Source: Planctomycetaceae bacterium
Lineage (GTDB): Bacteria > Planctomycetota > Planctomycetia > Pirellulales > Pirellulaceae
Assembly (NCBI GenBank): GCA_007129635.1
Contig: SKVE01000037.1
Coordinates: 1-7,562, forward strand
Reading direction: 5' to 3'
Length of the DNA stretch: 7,562 nt
In this document: positions 1 to 7,238 of the stretch, piece by piece
Numbering within the stretch: the first letter of the stretch is position 1
Layout of the letters: each line of letters opens with the position of its first letter
Made by a program: the position numbers and the translations under genes
Notes under the pieces: model-generated
Told to the model about the DNA's origin: nothing
Seen by the model: only the letters and a program-made list of their open reading frames with translations
Database searches by the model: none

Positions 1-1647
1 GCTGTGTTGCGGCATTATCTCCGATCCACTTCCGCGTTGATCGACCTGTCCGGACGGCTCCGAGCTCGATTGAGCGATGTCATTCAAGCGGCAGCCTTCT
101 TTTTGGACCAGCAGCCGGACCACTACGAACAGATGCTACAAGTGTTGATCGATCGCCGAGTGGACATTGGTGCGATCGTGATGTCGTTCATGTTGTTCGA
201 TCCGCCGCCTGACAGAGGTTACGTCGGCTTCACGGCGGCAGAGAAGTATCGGGTACTGCAACTGATCAATCTGACTCATCAAGCCGACCTGGTGCCGACG
301 GTGGCTCAGTTTATCCGCGTCGAAGAGAATCCGGCGCTGGTGGTCATCGCGGCCGAATTGTTGCGACGTTTGGGCCTGCCGCAGAAGCCTCGACCGGGGA
401 CCGACCCGAAACTGCCGGAACCAGCCATGCTGGCGGAGGAATTGGCGGATATCCTGAATCGGATCGAACCGCAGCGTTTGAGCGACGCGTTGCGTGACAA
501 TCGCCGCGATCTGTTATCATGGCTGGATCAACGTCATCGGCGGGGCATTGTCGAAGAAGTTTATCGATTAGGACGATTGGAGTTGCGACCGGGCGATTGG
601 CTGCTGATGCGCAACCCGTCGCCGTACAATCGTTTTACGAATTTATCACCCGGCTTGTTTACGCATGTCGGCGTGGTGGCTGCCGAGGTCGGTTCGGACG
701 GCATCCGCCGCTTTGTGATCGTCGATCTTCCCGAGCGTAGTGCGACGGTTCCCGCGACCACGGTGGATATCTACCTGCAGCGTACGCTCCATTTCTTTTT
801 CGTGCGTCACGAGGATCCCGAGGTCGGGCGGCGGATGGGTCAGGCGGCGGCAGCCATGATCGACAACCCGGCGCAATTCGACCTGACCTTTCAAACGCAC
901 CGCATCCAGCAACTGCGGGGCCAGCCGCTGGAAGATCGCTTAATCCACACGTACTGTGCCGGGTTCTTGCTGATCTGCGCCCAGCATGCCTCGCGGCCGC
1001 GCGACGAGTTCTTTCCCTTTGTCGAATTGCCTGCGGGAGGCCACACGGCGGCGAACCTTCAGACGATAGGGCTCTCGATCGGCGAAGACTTCATCTCGCC
1101 GACCGGAGCGATCTTTTCGCCTCGGATGCGAATCGTGGGACGCCGGGAACCGATGTACGATCCGGCGCGAGAGGTCCAGGAAGCGATCTACGACGCGTTC
1201 GCCGCTCGTATGATCAGCCACCCATTAAACCCTTCGCCCGACCTGCGACAGGCCTTGCGGCAGCAGTTGGCCGCCATGGCCAAAGACAAGCCCTGGCTAA
1301 CGCGAGCCCTGGCACGCGTGAACCAGGTCAGCGAGCAGATGGACTTGGAGGCCGCAGCCAAAGCGGCGACCGTGATCGAGATCCTGGACCAGATCGTGCA
1401 AAGTAGCCTCCAGGAGTTCACCGTCGCTCACAGCGCCATCATGGCGGCTCCTTTGCAGGACGCTGCGCGAGCCCAGATGGACGCTGAACAGATCGCCCGC
1501 ATCGAAGCCTATCAAGCTCGTCATCCCGAAATGGTCCAGCATTGGACAGCTCGAACCATCTCGGCCCGCGATCTGCGGATGCAACTGGTGAACCATTACG
1601 CCCAGCTTGGCCAACAGCAACTGGATGCAAGATTCTTCGCCGAATGA
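1..1647 (+). CDS. YiiX/NlpC-P60-like permuted papain-fold protein, 5' end probably cut by window
   Basis: The frame is open from base 1. A GTG at 4 could start a 547-residue protein, but nothing upstream is visible, so the true start and any signal peptide may lie outside (numbering below is from that GTG). Residues 195-330 look like a permuted papain-like (YiiX/DUF830-type, NlpC/P60-related) core: RPGDWLL near 196-202, then SPGLFTHVGVV with candidate catalytic His221, a Phe-Asp pair at 292-293 (NPAQFDLTF), and candidate nucleophile Cys318 in TYCAGFLL. The His-before-Cys order is the hallmark of the permuted subgroup, whose members include peptidases, amidases and lipid acyl hydrolases; the substrate here cannot be told. 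E. coli YiiX is only about 200 residues, so this protein carries large extra N-terminal (about 1-190) and helical C-terminal (about 385-547) regions that I do not recognise. The usual CS[EQ] after the nucleophile reads CAG here. It lies 22 nt before trkA on the same strand, so co-transcription with trkAH is likely. Confidence 0.72.
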   Translation, partial: AVLRHYLRSTSALIDLSGRLRARLSDVIQAAAFFLDQQPDHYEQMLQVLIDRRVDIGAIVMSFMLFDPPPDRGYVGFTAAEKYRVLQLINLTHQADLVPTVAQFIRVEENPALVVIAAELLRRLGLPQKPRPGTDPKLPEPAMLAEELADILNRIEPQRLSDALRDNRRDLLSWLDQRHRRGIVEEVYRLGRLELRPGDWLLMRNPSPYNRFTNLSPGLFTHVGVVAAEVGSDGIRRFVIVDLPERSATVPATTVDIYLQRTLHFFFVRHEDPEVGRRMGQAAAAMIDNPAQFDLTFQTHRIQQLRGQPLEDRLIHTYCAGFLLICAQHASRPRDEFFPFVELPAGGHTAANLQTIGLSIGEDFISPTGAIFSPRMRIVGRREPMYDPAREVQEAIYDAFAARMISHPLNPSPDLRQALRQQLAAMAKDKPWLTRALARVNQVSEQMDLEAAAKAATVIEILDQIVQSSLQEFTVAHSAIMAAPLQDAARAQMDAEQIARIEAYQARHPEMVQHWTARTISARDLRMQLVNHYAQLGQQQLDARFFAE

Positions 1648-1659
1648 AGCGATTGAGTT

Positions 1660-1663
1660 GGAG
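1660..1663 (+). promoter_or_regulatory. Ribosome binding site GGAG that fixes the trkA start
   Basis: GGAG lies 6 nt before the ATG at 1670. That ATG begins MKIVVLGAGTVG, so the Rossmann beta strand sits at the N-terminus as usual in TrkA. The frame is open further up to an ATG at 1607, but that extension would overlap the preceding gene by 41 nt and add 21 residues before the fold, so the 1670 start is preferred. Confidence 0.7.
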
Positions 1664-1669
1664 TCGTGC

Positions 1670-3028
1670 ATGAAGATCGTGGTTTTGGGTGCCGGAACGG
1701 TAGGAAGCTGGATCGCCGAGCTGTTGTGCAAACATCGCCACAGCGTCACGGTGGTAGATGCTGACCCGGCCCACATAAAACGTATCAACGAAGAACTGGA
1801 CGTCCGTGCGTTGACGGGCCAAGCGGGACATGCCAGCGTGCTGTTCCAGGCGGATGTTTTGAGCGCCGACCTGTGCCTGGCCGTTACCGGGGACGACGAG
1901 GTCAATCTGGTCGCCGCCAGCATGGCCAAGGGCATGGGGGCAAGGCGTTCTATAGCCCGAGTGTTCGCGCCCGTGTTTCGCGATCTCAGCACGTTCGACT
2001 ATCAACGGCACTTTCATATCGACCGAATCTTGAGTCTGGAACACTTGTCGGCTCTGGAATTGGCTCGCAACATTCGCCACGCAGAAGCGATCACCATGGA
2101 AGGCCTGGCTCGAGGGGTGATCGAGGTCCAGGAGATGATCGTCACCGAGTCCACTCGGGCCGTCCAACGATCTTTGAAGGATCTGCGTCTGCCCCATGGC
2201 GTGCGGATTGCATCGATCTGCCGCAAAGATCGGCTATGGATTGCGGGCGCCGAGGATCAGGTGGTGCTGAACGACCGGATCACCATCGTGGGTAACCGCG
2301 AGCACGTGGACGAGGTGCGGGATATGTTCCGATCTTCGCCGGGGCCTCGAAAGCGAGTGGTGATCGCCGGAGGCGGCGAAACGGGTCATCATCTGGCTCG
2401 CATGCTGCGTAGCGACCGTTTCTCGGTCATGCTGATGGAGATCTCGCGGCAGCGTTGCGAGGTCTTGGCCAGCAATCTGCCCCACGTGACGGTCGTCCAG
2501 GCCGATGCCACTCGGCGCGCGGTTTTGGAAGAAGAACGGGTTGGCAACGCAGATGTATTTGTCGCCTGTACGGGTGACGACGAAGACAACATCATGGCCG
2601 GGGTGGAAGCGAGCGAGATCGGCGCTGCCAAGATCATGGCGATCGTTGGCCGGCCCGATTATGCCGACATCGTGGGGCGTTTGGGAATTCACGTAGCCAT
2701 CAGTCCGCGCGATGTCATGGCCAAACAGGTCTTCAGCTTCCTGCAGTCCGGTCCGATCATCGCCCGAATGCCGCTTCCGGGCGGCACGATCAGCGTTTAC
2801 GAGATCGAAGTCGCCGAGCATTCACTGGCGGTGAAGCAGCGTTTGGCTGAGTTGCCCTTACCCGATCAATGCCTGATCGCAGCGGTCATGCGAGCCGAAT
2901 TCGCCATGGTTCCCGGAGCCGACGATATTTTGCACGCTGGGGATACGGTGATCGCGCTGATTGACGACCAGCAACTGCCGGTGGCGTTGTCATCGTTCGC
3001 GGTCAGCAACGGGAACGCATCGTCATGA
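1670..3028 (+). CDS. trkA: Trk system potassium uptake protein TrkA (NAD-binding RCK gating subunit)
   Basis: A 452-residue cytoplasmic regulatory subunit that binds NAD(H) and/or adenine nucleotides and gates the TrkH potassium channel at the inner membrane. The length is close to E. coli TrkA (458). Two tandem RCK modules are visible. The first has GAGTVG at 7-12, the acidic ribose-contacting residue Asp30 at the end of strand 2 (VVDAD), and TGDDEVN in the first half. The second has AGGGETG at 233-239 and Glu257 (LMEIS) at the equivalent acidic position, followed by CTGDDEDN. Each N-terminal Rossmann half is followed by a TrkA_C-like half; the second contains HAGDTVIALID near the C-terminus. 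The duplicated form is the type that assembles as a tetramer giving eight RCK domains under a TrkH dimer. It follows the YiiX-like gene by 22 nt, and its TGA overlaps the trkH ATG (ATGA at 3025-3028), so the two Trk subunits are probably translationally coupled. No frameshift or missing nucleotide-binding residue was seen. Confidence 0.95.
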   Translation: MKIVVLGAGTVGSWIAELLCKHRHSVTVVDADPAHIKRINEELDVRALTGQAGHASVLFQADVLSADLCLAVTGDDEVNLVAASMAKGMGARRSIARVFAPVFRDLSTFDYQRHFHIDRILSLEHLSALELARNIRHAEAITMEGLARGVIEVQEMIVTESTRAVQRSLKDLRLPHGVRIASICRKDRLWIAGAEDQVVLNDRITIVGNREHVDEVRDMFRSSPGPRKRVVIAGGGETGHHLARMLRSDRFSVMLMEISRQRCEVLASNLPHVTVVQADATRRAVLEEERVGNADVFVACTGDDEDNIMAGVEASEIGAAKIMAIVGRPDYADIVGRLGIHVAISPRDVMAKQVFSFLQSGPIIARMPLPGGTISVYEIEVAEHSLAVKQRLAELPLPDQCLIAAVMRAEFAMVPGADDILHAGDTVIALIDDQQLPVALSSFAVSNGNASS

Positions 3029-4596
3029 ATCTGCGGTTGGTCGCCCGATTATTGAGTATCGTCAGCCTGCTGATCGGCGGCGCGATGTGTTTCAGCCTGC
3101 CCTGGGCCTGGCCCGTGCTTGGACGCCGCAAGAACTTGCCCTTGGATTCGATCGGTACGTTCGAAACCCGCGCGTTTGCGGCGCTGCTGATCAGCATTCT
3201 GGCATGTTTGCTGGTCGGTGGTTTGCTGCGGTATTGGGGGCGGACGGCGTCGGGCAGATTATATCGCAAGGAAGCCATGGCCGTGGTGGGGCTCAGTTGG
3301 GTTCTGGCCAGCATCCTGGGCGCACTGCCCTTCCTGCTGAGCGGCACCTGTCGAGGTCGCGATCCGGTTACCCAAGAGCCCGTCAAGATGCACTGGATCG
3401 ATTGTTGGTTTGAATCCCAGTCGGGGTTCAGCACCACCGGGGCCACGGTGATTTCGGATTTGGAGTCGGCCGATCTGGTCCCTCACTGTATCTTGTTCTG
3501 GCGCAGCACCACGCATTTTCTGGGTGGGCTGGGAATCCTTGTGCTGTTCGTCGTCATCCTGGGACACGGTTCGGCAGGCAAGGCATTGATGCGAGTTGAA
3601 ATGCCTGGTCCGACCAAGGAAGGCGTTACGCCCAGAATGCAAGATACCGCGTGGCTGTTTGCCCTGACCTATCTGGGACTGAACGCGGTGTTGGCCGTCA
3701 TCCTATGGCTGATGGGACTGTCACTGTTCGATGCTCTCTGTCACGCCTTCGGCACGATGGCTACCGGCGGATTCAGCACCTACAATGCCAGCGTCGGACA
3801 TTTCCAGAGTTCGGCCATCGAGTCGGTCATTCTGGTATTTATGATTCTGGCCGGTACAAACTTTATCTTGCTGTTTTACCTGCTGTGTTTGCGACCGCAA
3901 CGTCTGCTGGCGGACATCGAGTGGCGGACGTATGCCGCGATCCTGGCCATCGGTTCGCTGTTGGTGATGCTGGTCGGTTGGTGGCAGGGCGACTTTGACC
4001 ATGGTTGGGAAGCCTTGCGATACAGCCTGTTTCAAGTCGTGTCGATCATGACTACCACCGGCTATGTCACGGAGGATTTCGACCGGTGGAACCATTTTGC
4101 CCGCGGCTTATTGCTAACCCTGATGTTCGTGGGCGGTTGTGCGGGTAGCACGGGCGGGGGCTTGAAAGTCATCCGGCATATTCTGCTGGCGAAAATCCTG
4201 CGATTGGAAATCGAACAGGCGTATCACCCGTCGGTCGTCCGTCCGCTGCGTCTGGGAGGCAAGGCGGTGGAAGAGGGCGAACTGCGCAAGAACATCCTGG
4301 TCTATTTCGCGCTGATCGCTGTGATCTTTGTCGGTAGTTGGCTGCTGGTCGTCACGATTGAACCTGACAAGACGTGGGGCGAAGGGGCGGAACATAAGCT
4401 GATGGACAGCGCCAGCGTGATCGCTGCCACGTTGAACAACATCGGGCCCGGTCTGGGCACCGTCGGTGCCACGCAGAACTACGGGCATTTCAGTGGGGGC
4501 AGCAAGATCCTGTTCATCTGGTTGATGATGCTGGGCCGCTTGGAAATCTTTTCGATCCTGGTCCTGCTACTGCCCAATTTCTGGCGAAACCGCTGA
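3025..4596 (+). CDS. trkH: Trk system potassium uptake protein TrkH (K+-conducting membrane subunit)
   Basis: A 523-residue polytopic inner-membrane protein that conducts K+ together with TrkA (E. coli TrkH is 483). The four pseudo-repeats of the SKT superfamily are visible through their selectivity-filter segments: STTGAT (Gly139), MATGGFST (Gly248), TTTGY (Gly346) and NNIGPGLG (Gly474). All four filter glycines are present, and each segment is flanked by hydrophobic helices (for example about 8-30, 48-70, 86-107, 155-188, 209-233, 265-290, 303-325, 423-448 and 493-520). GGCAGSTGGGLKVIR at 370-384 matches the intramembrane gating loop of the third repeat, and Arg505 in MMLGRLE corresponds to the conserved Arg of the last repeat that lies under the filter. 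An extra polar stretch at about 108-127, before the first filter, contains Cys109 and Cys127 and is absent from the E. coli protein as I recall it. The ATG lies within the trkA stop (ATGA). Only a weak GGGA at 3011-3014 precedes it, which fits translational coupling. Confidence 0.96.
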   Translation: MNLRLVARLLSIVSLLIGGAMCFSLPWAWPVLGRRKNLPLDSIGTFETRAFAALLISILACLLVGGLLRYWGRTASGRLYRKEAMAVVGLSWVLASILGALPFLLSGTCRGRDPVTQEPVKMHWIDCWFESQSGFSTTGATVISDLESADLVPHCILFWRSTTHFLGGLGILVLFVVILGHGSAGKALMRVEMPGPTKEGVTPRMQDTAWLFALTYLGLNAVLAVILWLMGLSLFDALCHAFGTMATGGFSTYNASVGHFQSSAIESVILVFMILAGTNFILLFYLLCLRPQRLLADIEWRTYAAILAIGSLLVMLVGWWQGDFDHGWEALRYSLFQVVSIMTTTGYVTEDFDRWNHFARGLLLTLMFVGGCAGSTGGGLKVIRHILLAKILRLEIEQAYHPSVVRPLRLGGKAVEEGELRKNILVYFALIAVIFVGSWLLVVTIEPDKTWGEGAEHKLMDSASVIAATLNNIGPGLGTVGATQNYGHFSGGSKILFIWLMMLGRLEIFSILVLLLPNFWRNR

Positions 4597-4615
4597 AACG
4601 AACTCCTGAGCACCC

Positions 4616-4643
4616 TTGTCATGAAGAACTTGGCGGGTAATCT
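4616..4643 (+). promoter_or_regulatory. Weak candidate sigma70-like promoter for ldhA
   Basis: TTGTCA at 4616-4621 matches the -35 consensus at five of six positions and is followed 16 nt later by TAATCT at 4638-4643, a poor -10 (three of six). It lies in the 94-nt gap between trkH and ldhA, and no terminator-like hairpin is visible in that gap, so read-through from the trk cluster is equally possible. The -10 match is near what chance would give, and planctomycete promoters are poorly defined. Confidence 0.22.
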
Positions 4644-4677
4644 GTCCTTATCGACCTCACTCGAAAACCCCCTTGAT

Positions 4678-4683
4678 GAAGGA
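4678..4683 (+). promoter_or_regulatory. Ribosome binding site GAAGGA for ldhA
   Basis: GAAGGA ends 7 nt before the ATG at 4691 and 10 nt before a second in-frame ATG at 4694. The second ATG (MTVAVYD) aligns best with the start of E. coli LdhA (MKLAVYS), while the first has the better spacing. The choice changes the protein by one residue only. Confidence 0.7.
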
Positions 4684-4690
4684 TGTCTGA

Positions 4691-5692
4691 ATGATGACCG
4701 TCGCTGTTTACGACACGAAGGGCTACGATCGAGCGGCACTAGCCGCCGCTGCGAACGCCGATTCGATCGATTGGCGGTTCTTTGATTTTCGCTTGGGCCC
4801 CGATTCCGTGCATGCGGCCGCGGAAGCTCAAGCGGTGTGCATCTTTGTCAACGACAGTGCCGATCACACGGTCCTGGAGAAACTGGCCGAGATGGACATC
4901 TCGTTATTGGCCCTTCGTTGCACGGGCTTCAACAATGTCGATCTGGATGCGGCCAAAGCGTTGGGAATCACGGTCACACGCGTGCCCGTCTACTCGCCGT
5001 ATGCAGTGGCCGAACATGTGGTGGCCTTGCTGTTGGGGTTGAACCGTAAGATCTACCGAGCTTACAACCGGGTTCGCGAGATGAATTTCTCCTTGAACGG
5101 TCTGGTGGGATTCGATCTGTTCGGTAAGACAGCGGGGATTTTCGGCACGGGCAAGATCGGAAAAATCACCGCCCAGATTCTCCGTGGTTTCGGCATGCAG
5201 GTGCTGGCCTTCGATCCGTTTCCCCAACCGCAGTGGGCCAACGAGTTCGGCGTGCGGTACGTGGACATGGAGACGTTGGCTGCCCAAAGCGACGTCGTCT
5301 CGCTGCACGTCCCGTTGACTCCCGAGACCCATTATCTGATCCGCCGCGAGACGCTGGCGTTGATGAAGCGGGGCGTGATCATCATCAATGTCAGCCGAGG
5401 TGCGTTAATCGACACGACCGCTTTGATCGAAGCCTTGAAGTCCGGCCACGTGGGCGGCGTCGGCTTGGACGTGTACGAGGAAGAGGAGGGCGTGTTCTTC
5501 GAAGATCTGTCCGGCCAGGTCTTGCAGGACGACGAGCTGGCTCGTTTGATTACCTTCCCCAACGTGTTGATCACCGCCCATCAAGCCTTCCTGACAGAGG
5601 AGGCTTTGTCCGACATCGCACGCACGACGGTCACCAATCTACTGGCCTTCACTCGAGGGGGCGCCTACGTGGAAGGATCACTGTTGGTCTGA
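4691..5692 (+). CDS. ldhA: D-lactate dehydrogenase, LdhA type (NAD-dependent 2-hydroxyacid dehydrogenase)
   Basis: A 333-residue cytoplasmic enzyme expected to reduce pyruvate to D-lactate with NADH, regenerating NAD+ when respiration is limited (E. coli LdhA is 329). The coenzyme domain carries the dinucleotide motif GTGKIG at 152-157, and Asp175 in LAFDPFP at the end of strand 2 favours NADH over NADPH. The catalytic trio of the D-isomer-specific dehydrogenases is complete: Arg236 in NVSRG, Glu265 in the acidic DVYEEEE stretch (by alignment with the classical Glu264), and His297 in TAHQAF. LdhA-type rather than generic family membership is supported by LRCTGFNNVDLDAAK at about 75-89, NFSLNGLVGFDLFGKTAG, the FFEDLSGQVLQDDE segment and HQAFLTEEAL, all close to E. 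coli LdhA. It is 94 nt beyond trkH on the same strand and converges on the sulfatase gene. Related activities on other 2-oxoacids, such as phenylpyruvate, cannot be excluded from sequence alone. Confidence 0.93.
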   Translation: MMTVAVYDTKGYDRAALAAAANADSIDWRFFDFRLGPDSVHAAAEAQAVCIFVNDSADHTVLEKLAEMDISLLALRCTGFNNVDLDAAKALGITVTRVPVYSPYAVAEHVVALLLGLNRKIYRAYNRVREMNFSLNGLVGFDLFGKTAGIFGTGKIGKITAQILRGFGMQVLAFDPFPQPQWANEFGVRYVDMETLAAQSDVVSLHVPLTPETHYLIRRETLALMKRGVIIINVSRGALIDTTALIEALKSGHVGGVGLDVYEEEEGVFFEDLSGQVLQDDELARLITFPNVLITAHQAFLTEEALSDIARTTVTNLLAFTRGGAYVEGSLLV

Positions 5693-5729
5693 ATCGCTTC
5701 GCCGTCATCCAAGTTGGCCGGACCGTCGA

Positions 5730-7166
5730 TCAGCCCGCTTCGTTCAGCAGATAGCTTGGTTCGATGTACGGGTAATCCGGGTCGAACTCGGTCAGCGGTT
5801 TGGGTTCCTTGACCACCGCACAGGGACGGCGTTCGTTTCCTTCGATCCCCAACCGGCTGTCCCCCAATTGCACTCGCATCTCGTCCATCGCCGCCTTCAG
5901 ACGCTGCACCACCTCCGGATGCTGTTCGGCGATACAGTTGCTTTCGCTCACGTCGTCGACCAGATCGTACAACTGCACCGATTCTTCTCCGGCCTTCACC
6001 TGATGATGGAGTTTCCAACGGTGGTCTCGCACCGCCTGAAGCTCGTTGCGGATGTAGTAGAAGAAATGCTCATGCGGCGACCTCGCACCTTCCTGTCCTT
6101 GCCAGATTGGCATGACATCGGCGCCGTCGTGTTTTGGCAGGCTGGCCAGGTCGTGGCCGACCAGGGCTGCCAGCGTCGGGTAAAAGTCCATCACCGAAGT
6201 CAACTCTGAACTCACCGATCCCGCAGGCACGACCCCGGGCCAACGCACGATGCAGGGCACCCGCATCCCGCCTTCGAAGATCTGCCCCTTGAGCCCGCGG
6301 AGCGGAGCGTTGCTGCCGCCTTCGCCTCGCTGTCGACTGCCGTTGTCCGAGGTGAAGATGACGATCGTGTTGTCTTCGATCCCGGCGCGTCTCAGTTCCG
6401 CCAGGATCACGCCGGTGCTCCAGTCGATGGCCGCCACCGCCGCGCCGTAGCGTTCGTTGCGCGAGGCACTGGTGAACGGTTCCATCACGTAATGCGGCAG
6501 GTGCACGTGCAGATGCGCAAAATACAGGAAGAAGGGCTGGTCGTGTTTTTGCTGGATGAACTCCACCGCCTCGACCGTATAGCGTTCGATCAAGGCCGCC
6601 TGGGTCGGTTGCTCTTGAATCACCCGCTCGTTCCGCAGCAGCGGCATCGGCGGTGACTTGGGACGTCGCGGCATGATGGCCATGTCGTTGCTGTAGGGAA
6701 CGCCGTAGTAGGAATCGAACCCATGCCGAGTGGGCAGGTGCTCCGGTTGATCGCCCAAGTGCCATTTGCCGATGTGGGCGGTGGCGTAGCCTTTCTCTTT
6801 CAGCAGTTCGGGCAGAGTTCGCTCGTCCGGATGTAACCCCTCGGCGAATCCTGGGAACAACACCCAACTGCGCCCCTCCGGCCCAAAACCATCGAAACTC
6901 ACGCGGCCCGGATAACAACCCGTCATCAGGGATGCCCGCGCGGGGGTGCAGACGGGGCTGGATGAGTAGAAATCGGTGAAACGCATGCCCTCGGCCGCCA
7001 ACCGATCCACGTGAGGCGTGTCGTTGACCTCCGATCCATAACAGGCAAGGTCGCCATAGCCCATGTCATCGATGTAGATCAGCACGATGTTGGGATGGTC
7101 CGCGCGCGCCGAAGCCAGCGAAACGCCAAATAATAGGGTCAATGCGATCAGGGGGGTTCCAGACAT
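5730..7166 (-). CDS. Secreted arylsulfatase-type sulfatase (formylglycine-dependent)
   Basis: A 478-residue type I sulfatase that hydrolyses a sulfate ester; the substrate is unknown, with sulfated polysaccharides being the usual inference for marine planctomycetes. The start at 7166 is chosen over an in-frame ATG at 7187 because it has an RBS and begins a clean signal peptide: MSGTPLIALTLLFGV, then ASARA with likely cleavage after Ala22. The mature protein opens with PNIVLIYIDDMGYGD, where Asp33 and Asp34 are metal ligands. Cys73 in PVCTPARASLMTG is the residue oxidised to formylglycine, with Arg77 completing the C-x-P-x-R signature. Lys134 and His136 (GKWHLG), His220, Asp274 and Asn275 (SDNG), and Lys293 (RGLKGQ) fill the remaining expected active-site positions, so it looks catalytically complete. 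No formylglycine-generating enzyme, anaerobic sulfatase maturase, glycoside hydrolase or SusC/D-like gene lies in the window. It follows mnmG on the same strand and converges on ldhA with 37 nt between stops. Confidence 0.94.
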   Translation of the reverse strand: MSGTPLIALTLLFGVSLASARADHPNIVLIYIDDMGYGDLACYGSEVNDTPHVDRLAAEGMRFTDFYSSSPVCTPARASLMTGCYPGRVSFDGFGPEGRSWVLFPGFAEGLHPDERTLPELLKEKGYATAHIGKWHLGDQPEHLPTRHGFDSYYGVPYSNDMAIMPRRPKSPPMPLLRNERVIQEQPTQAALIERYTVEAVEFIQQKHDQPFFLYFAHLHVHLPHYVMEPFTSASRNERYGAAVAAIDWSTGVILAELRRAGIEDNTIVIFTSDNGSRQRGEGGSNAPLRGLKGQIFEGGMRVPCIVRWPGVVPAGSVSSELTSVMDFYPTLAALVGHDLASLPKHDGADVMPIWQGQEGARSPHEHFFYYIRNELQAVRDHRWKLHHQVKAGEESVQLYDLVDDVSESNCIAEQHPEVVQRLKAAMDEMRVQLGDSRLGIEGNERRPCAVVKEPKPLTEFDPDYPYIEPSYLLNEAG

Positions 7167-7172
7167 GCGGTT

Positions 7173-7177
7173 ACCTC
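7173..7177 (-). promoter_or_regulatory. Ribosome binding site GAGGT that decides the sulfatase start
   Basis: On the minus strand GAGGT lies 6 nt before the ATG at 7166-7164. The alternative upstream ATG at 7187 would place seven residues (MTYRGNR) before the signal peptide and would bury this ribosome binding site inside the coding region, so the downstream start is preferred. Confidence 0.75.
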
Positions 7178-7238
7178 GATAGGTCATCGGTGCGACCTAA
7201 GTCTCTGAATTCTGAAGCGAAGTGGATCACTGGACGCC

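Noticed and set aside
1607..1669. N-terminal extension of trkA to an ATG at 1607
   Set aside because: It would overlap the preceding gene and add 21 polar residues before the Rossmann strand. The ATG at 1670 has GGAG 6 nt upstream and matches the family start.
1439..2197. 252-codon antisense open frame across the end of the YiiX-like gene and the start of trkA
   Set aside because: It lies opposite two well-supported genes, spans their junction, has no recognisable domain or ribosome binding site, and is explained by GC-biased codon use of the sense strand. The overlapping 231-codon frame at 1297-1992 is rejected for the same reason.
2234..2821. 195-codon antisense frame opposite the second RCK module of trkA
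   Set aside because: The His- and Asp-rich composition is typical of a reverse-complement shadow of a GC-rich gene, and there is no start signal or family resemblance.
6070..6918. 282-codon alternative frame inside the sulfatase gene on the same strand
   Set aside because: The composition is heavily Arg-, Gly- and Ala-rich with no fold signature, and the sulfatase frame has all catalytic motifs in order. This is a shadow frame.
7167..7187. Upstream ATG at 7187 as the sulfatase start
   Set aside because: The ATG at 7166 has GAGGT 6 nt upstream and gives a standard signal peptide; the longer form would contain the ribosome binding site within its coding region.
7218..7232. Small AGTG/CACT hairpin downstream of mnmG as a terminator
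   Set aside because: The stem is only four base pairs with a three-base loop and no following T-run, too weak to call a terminator.
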